This document shows positions 1 through 7,226 of a DNA stretch of 37,794 nt, one piece after another. The stretch is from Caulobacteraceae bacterium (GTDB lineage: Bacteria > Pseudomonadota > Alphaproteobacteria > Caulobacterales > Caulobacteraceae). The position numbers and the translations under genes are program-made. The stretch lies in assembly GCA_947478785.1 (NCBI GenBank), contig CANJXI010000033.1, positions 1-37,794 on the forward strand, in the 5' to 3' direction. The notes under the pieces were generated by a model. That model was not told the origin of the DNA. It ran no database searches and was given only the letters and a program-made list of their open reading frames with translations. Position 1 is the first letter of the stretch, and the number at the start of each line of letters is the position of its first letter.

Positions 1-132
1 TCCAACCACGTCTTCAAGGACTACGACGCCATCCTCGACGCCGTCTGCGACGCCTGGAACCGCCTCATCGCCGAGCCAGACCGCATCCAATCCCTCGGCG
101 CACGGACATGGGCCTGCTGCGGTGACGTTTAA
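1..132 (+). CDS. IS630-family transposase, C-terminal fragment (5' end outside window)
   Basis: The reading frame is open from the first base and stops with TAA at 130-132, giving 43 residues. It contains the stretch AWNRLIAEPDRIQSLGARTW, which matches the usual end of IS630-type DDE transposases (WN.LI..P..I.SIG.R.WA). The rest of the gene lies upstream of the window. The element should end shortly after the stop, in the AT-richer bases around 140-150, but with only one side visible I cannot define the terminal repeat or the TA target duplication. Family assignment is by remembered C-terminal similarity only. Confidence 0.75.
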   Translation, partial: SNHVFKDYDAILDAVCDAWNRLIAEPDRIQSLGARTWACCGDV

Positions 133-174
133 GGGCGGTTGGTATTAGGACGCCCGGCGCCCGATCTCAGGCGG

Positions 175-747
175 TCACCCCGGAGTCGGCGGCGGCGCTC
201 GCGAGGCCCGGCGGTCGGACGCGCCTGCGCCCGGCTTGCCGACCGAACGCTCATCGATCGCCGCCAGCACTGTCCCCGGGTCCGCCGGCCTGGCCATCGC
301 CCGGGACTCCGCGTCGTCGCGATCGCGCAGATCGGGGTGGTCGCGGCGCAGTTCTTCCAGCAAGGCGATCAGCTTGGCGGTCTTTCGGTCGGCGAGCATC
401 GCCAGCTCCAAGGTCAACTGCGCGCGCCGTTCGGAGAGCTTGTCCTGCCGGCGTTGGGTCACCAGGATCAACATGGCGACGAGCAGGGCGAACAGCGTCG
501 CGCTCAGTTCCAGCCAGGTGAAGGCAGGCTGGCCCACGTCGGAGCCGGACAGGCCCAGCGCCGCCACGATCCAGGCGGCCACGCCCAGGAAGACGACAGC
601 CACCAGTCCGGGCCGCCCGAGACGGTCGGTGACGGTCTCCATAGCCCGCTGCAGCGGTGAGGCGCTGTCGTGGTGCGCCTGCTGGAACGCCATGATCTCG
701 TCGACCGTCTCGCTGACGTGATCGGCCAGCGCCGATTGCTCGGTCAT
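175..747 (-). CDS. DUF1003 family membrane protein
   Basis: This 190-residue protein has the DUF1003 layout: a charged N-terminus, two close transmembrane segments (about residues 48-66 and 78-97), then an amphipathic helix containing QDKLSERRAQLTLELAMLAD and KTAKLIALLEELRRD (about 101-136), which is the family hallmark. The tail after about residue 150 is Pro/Ala/Arg-rich and looks disordered. Its ATG overlaps the stop of the upstream iron-permease-like gene in an ATGA, so the two are probably translationally coupled and sit together in the inner membrane. The biochemical role of DUF1003 proteins is not established. The 3' end lies 42 bases from the IS630 transposase stop, so the insertion landed just downstream and seems not to have damaged the gene. 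Confidence 0.85.
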   Translation of the reverse strand: MTEQSALADHVSETVDEIMAFQQAHHDSASPLQRAMETVTDRLGRPGLVAVVFLGVAAWIVAALGLSGSDVGQPAFTWLELSATLFALLVAMLILVTQRRQDKLSERRAQLTLELAMLADRKTAKLIALLEELRRDHPDLRDRDDAESRAMARPADPGTVLAAIDERSVGKPGAGASDRRASRAPPPTPG

Positions 748-1199
748 CTGCTTCGCCGTCGCGGGGCGACAGCGGCTTTCGATGCGCCTTTCGACCGGGC
801 GCCCTGACGCGACTTCTTCTCCGCGTCCGTTTGTTCAAGCAGGCGGTGGCTGTTGGCGGCCATCTTCTGGCACTTGGCGTGCAGCACATCGAGTTCACGG
901 TCCGTGAGCTTCTCGATACCCATGAATTCGTCCTCGGCGTCCGAGGCGCGGATCAGTTCGTCGAGCTTGGTCTGGATCGCGAAGCCGTCCCGGTTCTGGG
1001 TGTTCTGGATCAGGAACACCATGAGGAAGGTGACGATCGTGGTGCCGGTGTTGATCACCAGCTGCCAGGTCTCCGAGTAGTGGAAAATGGGCCCGGTCGC
1101 CGCCCAGATGACCACCGAGGCGACGCACACCAGGAAGGCGATCGGGCTTCCGGTGACGCGAGCGGTCGCCGTGGCGAACTTGGCGAATAGTTTGTCCAT
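744..1199 (-). CDS. Low-affinity iron permease-like (PF04120-type) small membrane protein
   Basis: The 151-residue product has two membrane segments (about 18-36 and 46-65) followed by FLIQNTQNRD (63-72) and a helix QTKLDELIRASDAEDEF, the signature of the family named after the yeast low-affinity iron permease Fet4. The C-terminus is Lys/Arg-rich and hydrophilic. I start at ATG 1199, eight codons inside the longest frame, because GGGAAGA lies just upstream and homologues begin MDKLF-like. The stop shares an ATGA with the DUF1003 start at 747. Iron transport by bacterial members is not demonstrated, so the name records homology only. Pairing with another two-helix membrane protein suggests a joint envelope role. 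Confidence 0.82.
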   Translation of the reverse strand: MDKLFAKFATATARVTGSPIAFLVCVASVVIWAATGPIFHYSETWQLVINTGTTIVTFLMVFLIQNTQNRDGFAIQTKLDELIRASDAEDEFMGIEKLTDRELDVLHAKCQKMAANSHRLLEQTDAEKKSRQGARSKGASKAAVAPRRRSR

Positions 1200-1274
1200 G
1201 GGTCTTCCCGCGCCAGCCTTCACTGCAAAAGGGTTCGCATCGACGTCGGTTGCACGCCCGACGCCGCGGGCGCT

Positions 1275-1355
1275 TCAGAAGTGATGCGTGCAGAAGGCCA
1301 GGAGCAGGATGACCGGGATGGGAACGCCCAGGAGGACGAGGAGCATCGATCGCAT
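1275..1355 (-). CDS. Short hydrophobic membrane peptide (26 aa)
   Basis: An ATG at 1355 is preceded by GGAGAG at a good distance (ggagagccaaaATG) and opens a 26-codon frame ending in TGA at 1275-1277. The peptide starts MRSMLLVLLGVPIPVILLLA and ends in CTHHF, so it is one hydrophobic helix with a central Gly-Val-Pro-Ile-Pro break and a His-rich tail. Similar very short GVPIP peptides occur, to my recollection, in alphaproteobacterial genomes. It lies 75 bases upstream of the iron-permease-like gene on the same strand. The ribosome-binding site and peptide composition support it being translated; function is unknown. It is easily missed because of its length. Confidence 0.6.
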   Translation of the reverse strand: MRSMLLVLLGVPIPVILLLAFCTHHF

Positions 1356-1495
1356 TTTGGCTCTCCGACTAGGATGTTTGACGCTCGCCTGATGACGAAG
1401 CCGGGCCGGAAACGCGATGTGGCCAGGCTTGTTCCAGATCGCCCGCGAGGCCGGCCAAGCCGGCCGGCCCCAGCCAGAGGGCCGACCTGCGGCGG

Positions 1496-1681
1496 CTATT
1501 TGGCGATGTGCTCGGGCTTGCCCTTGCGCTTGGTGTGGGCGAATTCCTCGAGCTGCTTTTCGCTCATCGAACTCGCCATGTGCTTCGCGGCGCCCTTGAG
1601 TTTGCTCTTGGGCGTGTCGCCGCGCTTGGCGGAGAGGGCCGCGCCGGCGGCCTTTTGCTGGGCGGCGGATTTGGCGGGCAT
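1496..1681 (-). CDS. DUF3008 family small basic protein
   Basis: The 61-residue protein begins MPAKSAAQQKAAGAALSAKR and ends with SMSEKQLEEFAHTKRKGKPEH, the characteristic DUF3008 pattern of small, Lys/Ala-rich, probably cytoplasmic proteins. The start is fixed by the strong site AGGAGGT just before ATG 1681; a longer frame to 1750 has no such support. Family members are short and usually stand alone; some are reported as general-stress or stationary-phase regulated, but nothing in this sequence shows that. It is the first gene of a minus-strand group with the membrane peptide, permease-like and DUF1003 genes, although 140 bases separate it from the next one. Confidence 0.85.
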   Translation of the reverse strand: MPAKSAAQQKAAGAALSAKRGDTPKSKLKGAAKHMASSMSEKQLEEFAHTKRKGKPEHIAK

Positions 1682-1734
1682 GGGGACCTCCTGTCTCTGG
1701 TCCCCCTTCAACGCCGCTTGCCCGGGGAGGTTCG

Positions 1735-1759
1735 CCGGGCCCTCTCGCAAGAGCCCGGG
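1735..1759 (-). terminator. Candidate stem-loop after the LLM oxidoreductase gene
   Basis: Read on the minus strand, CCGGGC pairs with GCCCGG, continued by TCT/AGA with a two-base bulge and a TGCG loop. It lies 36 bases downstream of the LLM gene stop and upstream of the DUF3008 start, so it would separate the two same-strand genes. No U-tract follows, as is common in GC-rich genomes, so terminator activity is only a possibility. Confidence 0.35.
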
Positions 1760-1794
1760 TAACGCTTTCGCCGAACCCTATGTGAACAGGATCG

Positions 1795-2706
1795 TCAGCG
1801 CGGCGCGCGGGCGATGACCTCTTCGCCGAACCAGAGCACGTTCTCGATATAGGCCGCGCGGCTTGAATGGCCCATGTCGGCGCCGACCCAGGTGACGCCG
1901 ACCTTCTCCAGTTCCGCCATGCCTTCGATGTAGCGATCGGCGTCGGCGCGAGTCTTGTTCTTGAGGCTCACCTGCGGACCGATCGAGATGTCGAACGGGC
2001 CGGTGCGGCCGAGGCTCGCGCGCAGGTCTTGCAGCTGGGCGATCTTTCCGGCCAGCTGTTCGACGGTCTGGATTCCGGTGTCCTGGTTGAGCTTGCTCAT
2101 GGTCGGCGCGGCGAAGAACGGGCACCAGCCGTCGCCCCAGCGGGCCGCGCGCTCGACGGCCTTGTCGCTGCCGCCGCCGATCCAGATCCTGGGCTGCGGG
2201 TTGGGCGCCGGCCGGGGCTCGTTGCCCGCGGCGTTGAAGTTGCGCCCTTCCTTGACCACGGCCCCGCCGCCCCACGCCAGGCGCAGAACCTCGAGCCCCT
2301 CGTCGAACAGGGCGCCGCGCTTGTGGAAATCGATGCCCAGCGCCTCGAACTCGCCCTTCTGATAGCCGCCGCCGACCCCCAGGATCAGCCGGCCGCCGGA
2401 GAGCACCTGAACGGTCGCCGCGGCCTTCGCCGTCACGAATGGATTGCGATAGGGCAGCACCACGATGTTGGTGTGCAGCAACAGGCGGCTGCTGGCGGCG
2501 GCCACGAAGGCCAGCGCCGCGAAGGGGTCCAGCGCGTCGTGGCCGTTGGCGTGCAGCCATTCGGCGGACGGCGCGGGATGGTCGGTGACATAGCAGGCGT
2601 CGGCGCCGGCCTGTTCCAGCGCCTGCGTCATCTGGCGGATCGCGTCCATCGACTGGAACTCGCCAGGCGCGATTTCACCCAGTGGAATGGCCATGGTGAA
2701 TTTCAT
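1795..2706 (-). CDS. LLM-class F420/flavin-dependent oxidoreductase (luciferase-like)
   Basis: The 303-residue protein fits the bacterial-luciferase-like monooxygenase fold, in the group usually annotated as TIGR03619 F420-dependent LLM oxidoreductases. Visible family features are an aspartate-histidine pair in VTDHPAP (40-46), LDPFAALAFVAA (59-70), the strand TNIVVLPYRNPF (79-90) and LSGGRLILGVGGGYQKGEF (102-120), with WIGGGSDKAVERAARWGDGW later near the cofactor site. Such enzymes use F420H2 or reduced FMN for hydride transfer or oxygenation of small organic substrates. Whether this host makes F420 cannot be seen here. The start ATG at 2706 has a plausible GGAGGAGAC upstream. It is downstream of the haem-oxygenase-fold gene, 125 bases apart, and both may belong to the island's oxidative chemistry. 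Confidence 0.85.
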   Translation of the reverse strand: MKFTMAIPLGEIAPGEFQSMDAIRQMTQALEQAGADACYVTDHPAPSAEWLHANGHDALDPFAALAFVAAASSRLLLHTNIVVLPYRNPFVTAKAAATVQVLSGGRLILGVGGGYQKGEFEALGIDFHKRGALFDEGLEVLRLAWGGGAVVKEGRNFNAAGNEPRPAPNPQPRIWIGGGSDKAVERAARWGDGWCPFFAAPTMSKLNQDTGIQTVEQLAGKIAQLQDLRASLGRTGPFDISIGPQVSLKNKTRADADRYIEGMAELEKVGVTWVGADMGHSSRAAYIENVLWFGEEVIARAPR

Positions 2707-2753
2707 GCTGGTCGTCTCCTCCGCCGCTTGAGCGAGCTCCGTTGTCTCTCCTT

Positions 2754-2761
2754 ACGTACGT
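2754..2761. promoter_or_regulatory. Short palindrome ACGTACGT upstream of the LLM gene
   Basis: A perfect 8-base palindrome lies 48 bases upstream of the LLM oxidoreductase ATG in the 125-base gap. It could be half of an operator for a TetR-type regulator, but no longer symmetry surrounds it and no regulator gene is present in the window. Low confidence. Confidence 0.2.
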
Positions 2762-2831
2762 TGGATCAGGCGTGTAAAGCGGCGTTCGGCCTGCTGGCCA
2801 GGGCATGGCCGCGGAGCCCTTCCCGCCAGGC

Positions 2832-3764
2832 CTATTCGGCCGCGTAGACCAGCGCGTGATGGTGCGCCAGAAGGGCTGCGCTGTAGGCCGAGAAGCACTG
2901 CTCACCGCAGATCAGCCGCATCACCGCGCCCTCCGCGAGGAAGCGGGCGGCGCGCGAGGTCTCGGTGACCAGCGGGACCAGGGCCTCGGCGTTCCAGGCC
3001 GCGGAATGTTCGACGTCCAGATGGGCGTGGAGCGCGAAATACTTCCTCTGGTCGGGCGCGCGGCCCAGACGCTTGAGGCCGGCGTCGACACAGGCGACCC
3101 GACTGGGCGCGGTCAGCTCGACAACCCCAAGCGCACCGACCGACTGGTAGGTATAGCGCCGCGTGGTGGCGAGCGCGGTCATCAGATTGGCCAGGCAGAG
3201 GCTCTGCCAAAGCGTGCCATCGATGGTGGGGTGAAGGCCAAGCCCTTCCACCGTGCGATCCAGCATCGGTCCGTGCATGCCGGCCGGAGAGCCGCGCCCC
3301 ATCTCGTCCCAATAGTTGCGCGCCAGCTCCATCTTGGGTCGCGCCGGCAGTTTCACCTGGGTCATGGCGACGAGGTCGTCGAAGCCCGCCTCGCCGGCCG
3401 CCTCCTGTGTCAGGAACCATTTCATCTGGTCCAGGCTGGCCTCGGTCTCCAGCCACGCGAACAGCGGATCCCATTGGCCCGGGCCGGAGTCCTTGAGGTC
3501 CTCGAACCAGGCGATGAAGCCGGCAGGATCGCTGGGAACGTCGGTGATCAGCGGAGCCACGTGATCGCGGAACGCCTCCACGAAGGCGCCCTCCAGGCGC
3601 AGCATCCCCTGGTCCTCCATCATCTGCGACTGCCAGTCCGCGTGGGGGACCTGCACCGCCAGCCGTCGTCGATTCCATCGCGCGAGGCCCACGTGGAGTC
3701 CCTCCGCGTCGGGGAACTCCGGCGTGAACCGTCCAAGATTTGATAGGCGTTCGCCTGCGAGCAT
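2832..3764 (-). CDS. Iron-containing redox enzyme, haem-oxygenase-like fold (HDO type)
   Basis: The 310-residue protein resembles the iron-containing redox enzyme family (Haem_oxygenase_2, PF14518), non-haem iron oxidases/oxygenases with a haem-oxygenase-like helical fold such as UndA and the SznF central domain. The clearest clue is H246xxxD250xxH253 in ALHAHLDVEHSAAW, the pattern expected for the last metal-binding helix; acidic residues in TQEAAGEAGFDD (119-130) and NYWDEMGRG (150-158) could supply the other ligands. The ATG at 3764 follows GGAGGA closely and is preferred over an upstream in-frame start at 3797. It is divergently transcribed from the amidohydrolase operon and shares its promoter region. 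The substrate is unknown; members oxidise N- or C-centred groups using O2. Confidence 0.7.
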   Translation of the reverse strand: MLAGERLSNLGRFTPEFPDAEGLHVGLARWNRRRLAVQVPHADWQSQMMEDQGMLRLEGAFVEAFRDHVAPLITDVPSDPAGFIAWFEDLKDSGPGQWDPLFAWLETEASLDQMKWFLTQEAAGEAGFDDLVAMTQVKLPARPKMELARNYWDEMGRGSPAGMHGPMLDRTVEGLGLHPTIDGTLWQSLCLANLMTALATTRRYTYQSVGALGVVELTAPSRVACVDAGLKRLGRAPDQRKYFALHAHLDVEHSAAWNAEALVPLVTETSRAARFLAEGAVMRLICGEQCFSAYSAALLAHHHALVYAAE

Positions 3765-3828
3765 CGGTGTCCTCCGTCGGCTGCAGGGAGCGCTCAAAAC
3801 GGGAGGTGGTTCCTAGGGTTAAGTCCGA

Positions 3829-3847
3829 TTGCTTACAGTGTCAGCAA
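3829..3847. promoter_or_regulatory. Candidate operator, 9-1-9 inverted repeat
   Basis: TTGCTTACA-G-TGTCAGCAA is an inverted repeat with eight of nine base pairs symmetric. It sits in the 212-base gap between the divergent iron-oxidase gene (start 3764) and amidohydrolase operon (start 3977), where a dimeric regulator could control both. TTACA/TGTAA half-sites are common for TetR-type repressors. No cognate regulator gene is seen in the window, so function is inferred from symmetry and position only. Confidence 0.5.
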
Positions 3848-3976
3848 GCCGACATTCGCGCTGACTCGCCCCCATCTGGCCCGCTCCTGGCCGCGGCCGG
3901 CGTCAAGACCTGTTGCATACCGGCGCGAGAGCTTCATGCTGCACATACGGTTTCCAATTGAGTGCGAGGTAATGGC

Positions 3977-5692
3977 ATGTCCGCGGACTTCGACCTTGTC
4001 ATCCGGGGCGGTACGGTCGCCGACGGCTCAGGCGGTCCCTTGCGTGAAGACGACGTGGCGATCCTGAATGGCCGCATCGCCCATGTGGGCCGCGTCGGTG
4101 GCTCCGGCCGCGAGGAAATCGACGCGAAGGGGCTCCTGGTCACCCCGGGCTTCGTGGACGTCCACACCCACTACGACGGCCAGCTCACCTGGTCCGAACG
4201 GCTGTCGCCCTCCTCGTCGCACGGCGTGACGACCGTCGTGACCGGCAACTGCGGGGTGGGCTTCGCGCCCTGCCGCGAGCGGGATCGCGAGAAGCTCGTC
4301 CGGCTGATGGAAGGGATTGAGGACATCCCGGAGATCGTCATGACGGAAGGTCTGCCCTGGGACTGGGAGAGCTTCCCCGACTTCCTGAACAGCGTGGAGA
4401 AGCGGCCACACGACATCGACTATGCGGTGATGCTGCCGCACTCGCCGCTCCGGGTGTTCGCCATGGGCCAGCGGGCGGTGAACCTGGAGCCCGCCACCGA
4501 GGCCGACCGCGCTCAGATGCGGGTCCTGGCCAAGGAGGCGATGCTGGCCGGGGCTGTCGGCTTCGCCACCTCGCGCAACATCCTCCACAAGGGGAGCGAC
4601 GGCGGCTTCGCGCCATCGATGCGGGCCGGCGAGGACGAACTCACCGAAATCGCCCGGGGCCTGGCCGACGCGGGACGCGGCAACCTGCAGGCGATCACCA
4701 TCACCGACGACCAGCGCATCGAGGACTACGAGCTCCTGCACCGCGTCGCCAAGGCCGCCGGGCGGCCCCTGTCCTACACCCTGATCCCCATGCAGGAGTG
4801 TCCGAACCTCTGGCGCGAAGTCCTGGGCGCGATCGCCCGGGAGAACCACGCCGGCGCCGACGTGAAGGCCCAGGTTTTCAACCGGCCGGGCGGGATGATC
4901 CTTGGCCTGGAGACGGACCACCATCCGTTCGTCGCCCACCGGCCCTATAGGGAGCGCCTCGCCGCCCTCCCCCTGGCCGAACGCGTGGCGCAGATGCGCC
5001 GCCCCGACGTGCGCGCGGCGGTCCTGACGCCGGATGGATCGGCCGACCAGCCGTTCGGCGCGCCCACGCCGCGTTTCGACCAGCTGTTCGCCCTGGGCGA
5101 GCCGGCCAACTACGAGCCCGACAGATCCACCAGCGTCGCCGCCCTCGCCGCCGCGCGGGGCGTCAGTCCGTACGAGGTCGCCTACGACCTGCTGCTCGAG
5201 AACGACGGCCGCGCGAAGCTCATCCTGGCGATGACCAGCTACATGGACCGCAACCTCGACATTGTCCTGGAACTGCTGAAGCAACGGGACACGGTCCTGG
5301 GCCTGGGGGACGGCGGCGCGCATTACGGCCTGCTGTGCGACGCCAGCTACCCGACGACCACGCTCGCCCACTGGGCCCGCGACCGCCGGGGCGAACGGCT
5401 GGGCCTGGCCGAAGCCGTCAGGATGCTGACCAGCGATCCGGCGGGCCTCTATCGCTTCCGCGACCGGGGCCGCCTCGCGCCCGGCCTGAAGGCGGACGTG
5501 AACATCATCGACATGGACCGACTGGCGCTGCCCGCCCCGGAGATCGTCCACGACCTGCCGGCCGGCGGACGGCGCCTCTCGCAGCGCGCCGAAGGCTATG
5601 TCGCGACGCTGGTCTCGGGCGTCACGATCCAGCGCGGCGGCGAGGACACCGGCGCGCGTCCCGGCCGCCTGGTGCGGGACGCCGGCCTGTGA
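3977..5692 (+). CDS. N-acyl-D-amino-acid deacylase-like amidohydrolase
   Basis: The 571-residue protein belongs to the metal-dependent amidohydrolase superfamily, D-aminoacylase/dihydroorotase branch. It has the N-terminal beta-sandwich start LVIRGGTVADGSG (7-19), the metal-binding H63-x-H65 in VDVHTHYDGQ, GNCGVGFAP (90-98), and a late GLGDGGAHYG segment expected to supply the catalytic aspartate, followed by GLKADVNIIDMDRL typical of the closing sandwich. Such enzymes hydrolyse N-acyl amino acids or related amides and ureides. ATG 3977 is chosen because GAGGTAA precedes it; an in-frame GTG at 3962 has no such site. It leads a four-gene plus-strand run and has a paralogue at 23931-25619. The true substrate may be a non-peptide amide or lactam. 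Confidence 0.85.
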   Translation: MSADFDLVIRGGTVADGSGGPLREDDVAILNGRIAHVGRVGGSGREEIDAKGLLVTPGFVDVHTHYDGQLTWSERLSPSSSHGVTTVVTGNCGVGFAPCRERDREKLVRLMEGIEDIPEIVMTEGLPWDWESFPDFLNSVEKRPHDIDYAVMLPHSPLRVFAMGQRAVNLEPATEADRAQMRVLAKEAMLAGAVGFATSRNILHKGSDGGFAPSMRAGEDELTEIARGLADAGRGNLQAITITDDQRIEDYELLHRVAKAAGRPLSYTLIPMQECPNLWREVLGAIARENHAGADVKAQVFNRPGGMILGLETDHHPFVAHRPYRERLAALPLAERVAQMRRPDVRAAVLTPDGSADQPFGAPTPRFDQLFALGEPANYEPDRSTSVAALAAARGVSPYEVAYDLLLENDGRAKLILAMTSYMDRNLDIVLELLKQRDTVLGLGDGGAHYGLLCDASYPTTTLAHWARDRRGERLGLAEAVRMLTSDPAGLYRFRDRGRLAPGLKADVNIIDMDRLALPAPEIVHDLPAGGRRLSQRAEGYVATLVSGVTIQRGGEDTGARPGRLVRDAGL

Positions 5693-5725
5693 GGCTCGAA
5701 TGCCTGCGACCCGACGGAGCCCGAC

Positions 5726-7198
5726 ATGACTGAGAGCGCCGCGCGGCGCGTGCGCGGCGCACTGACCCATCCCGTCGTCGACGCCGACGGCCACTGGCTG
5801 GAGGCCCTGCCGGTCTTCCTGCAGTTCCTCGACGAGACGGCCGGGCCCCGGATGGTGGACCAGGTGGTGACGTTCCTGAAGACGCAGGTAGGCGCCTGGT
5901 ACGGCATGACGCCCGCCGACCGCCAGGGCCGCCGGGCCTCGCGGCCCGCGGGGTGGGCCTACTCGGCTCGGACGCAGACTCGCGCGGCCTCGATGCTGCC
6001 GGGCCTGTACTACGACCGCCTGGACGACTGGGGCATCGACGTGGCCCTGGTCTACCCGAGCCTCGGCCTGCTGTTCCTGGGCCTGGGCGACGAGACGATG
6101 CGCCGGCCGCTGGTGCGGGCCTACAACCGGATGATCGCCGAGGTCTTCGCGCCCTACTCGGATCGGATCATTCCCGCCGCGATCTGCACCATGCAGACTC
6201 CTGGCGAGGCGATCGAGGAGGCGACCTATGCGGTGGAGACCCTTGGCCTGCGCCTCGCCGTGGTCAACGGAACCGTCGTGCGGCCGCTGGCCAATCCGCC
6301 CGAGGGTGCGGCCGGCCGGGTCTACGTCGACGCCCTTGGCCTCGACGCAGCCTACGACTACGACCCAGTCTGGTCCACCTTCTCCAGGCTCGGCCTCGCC
6401 GTCACCAACCACGCCGGCTCGATCAGCTGGCCGGACCGGAACTCGCCCACCAACTTCGTGGCGAACCACCTGGGCCACTTCGCCCAGGGCAACCAGGCCT
6501 TCGCCCGCAGCCTCTTCATGGGCGGCGTCACGGAGCGGCATCCGGACCTTCGCTTCGGGTTCCTCGAAGGCGGGGTGGGCTGGGCGTGCACGCTCTATTC
6601 CGAACTGATCGGACACTGGAAGAAGCGCAACCGCCCGCTTCTGGACGCCCACTTCAAACCGGACCTTCTGGACAGGGCCGAACTTCGCGGCCTGATCGAC
6701 CACTATGCCGGGCGCGACACCCGCTTCCGCGGTCTCGCGGACAGGATAGCGCGGGACAACCTGGATCCCCTCGAGCCGGACCAGTCCCTCGAAGCCCTCA
6801 CCCAGCGGGACATGGATCTCGATGAGTATGAGAACGTCCGGATCGACGGCGAGGCCGATTTCCGGCGCCTGTTTTCGCGCAACTTCTATTTCGGCTGCGA
6901 GGCGGACGATCCGGCCACGCCCTGGGCGTTTTCCGGCAGCTTCGAAGACGCCGGCCTGAAGCCGATGCTGGGCTCCGACATCTCGCATTTCGATGTCACC
7001 GAGCCGACCGAGGTGCTTCACGAAGCCTGGGAGATGGTGGAGCATGGCTGGATCACCGAGCCGCAGTTCGAGAAATTCACCTTCAGCCACGTCGTCGAGC
7101 TGCACACGGGCATGAACCCGGACTTCTTCAAGGGCACTGTCGTCGAGGCGCGGGTGGCCGATCTGGCGCGGGTCACGGGAAACAACGGCCGGGCATGA
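5726..7198 (+). CDS. Amidohydrolase-2 family TIM-barrel metal enzyme
   Basis: The 490-residue protein has the PF04909 layout: an N-terminal VVDADGHWLE strand (17-26), in which D21 and H23 replace the classical HxH, and a C-terminal MLGSDISHFDV (414-424) carrying the conserved metal-binding Asp. Family members hydrolyse, decarboxylate or hydrate catabolic intermediates, as in ACMS decarboxylase and 4-oxalomesaconate hydratase. GGAG precedes the ATG by six bases, and the gene lies 33 bases after the deacylase-like gene and 28 before the monooxygenase gene, so all are probably one operon. Length is somewhat above the family's usual 300-400 residues, with an extra helical region around 230-330. 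Precise reaction unknown. Confidence 0.8.
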   Translation: MTESAARRVRGALTHPVVDADGHWLEALPVFLQFLDETAGPRMVDQVVTFLKTQVGAWYGMTPADRQGRRASRPAGWAYSARTQTRAASMLPGLYYDRLDDWGIDVALVYPSLGLLFLGLGDETMRRPLVRAYNRMIAEVFAPYSDRIIPAAICTMQTPGEAIEEATYAVETLGLRLAVVNGTVVRPLANPPEGAAGRVYVDALGLDAAYDYDPVWSTFSRLGLAVTNHAGSISWPDRNSPTNFVANHLGHFAQGNQAFARSLFMGGVTERHPDLRFGFLEGGVGWACTLYSELIGHWKKRNRPLLDAHFKPDLLDRAELRGLIDHYAGRDTRFRGLADRIARDNLDPLEPDQSLEALTQRDMDLDEYENVRIDGEADFRRLFSRNFYFGCEADDPATPWAFSGSFEDAGLKPMLGSDISHFDVTEPTEVLHEAWEMVEHGWITEPQFEKFTFSHVVELHTGMNPDFFKGTVVEARVADLARVTGNNGRA

Positions 7199-7226
7199 CC
7201 AGCCAGGTCGCATAGCGAAAGAGCCG

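Noticed and set aside
4028..7213. Very long open frame (1061 codons) on the minus strand
   Set aside because: It is antiparallel to two genes with clear family motifs, is rich in Arg/Gly/Val/His typical of a GC-rich shadow frame, and has no domain signature.
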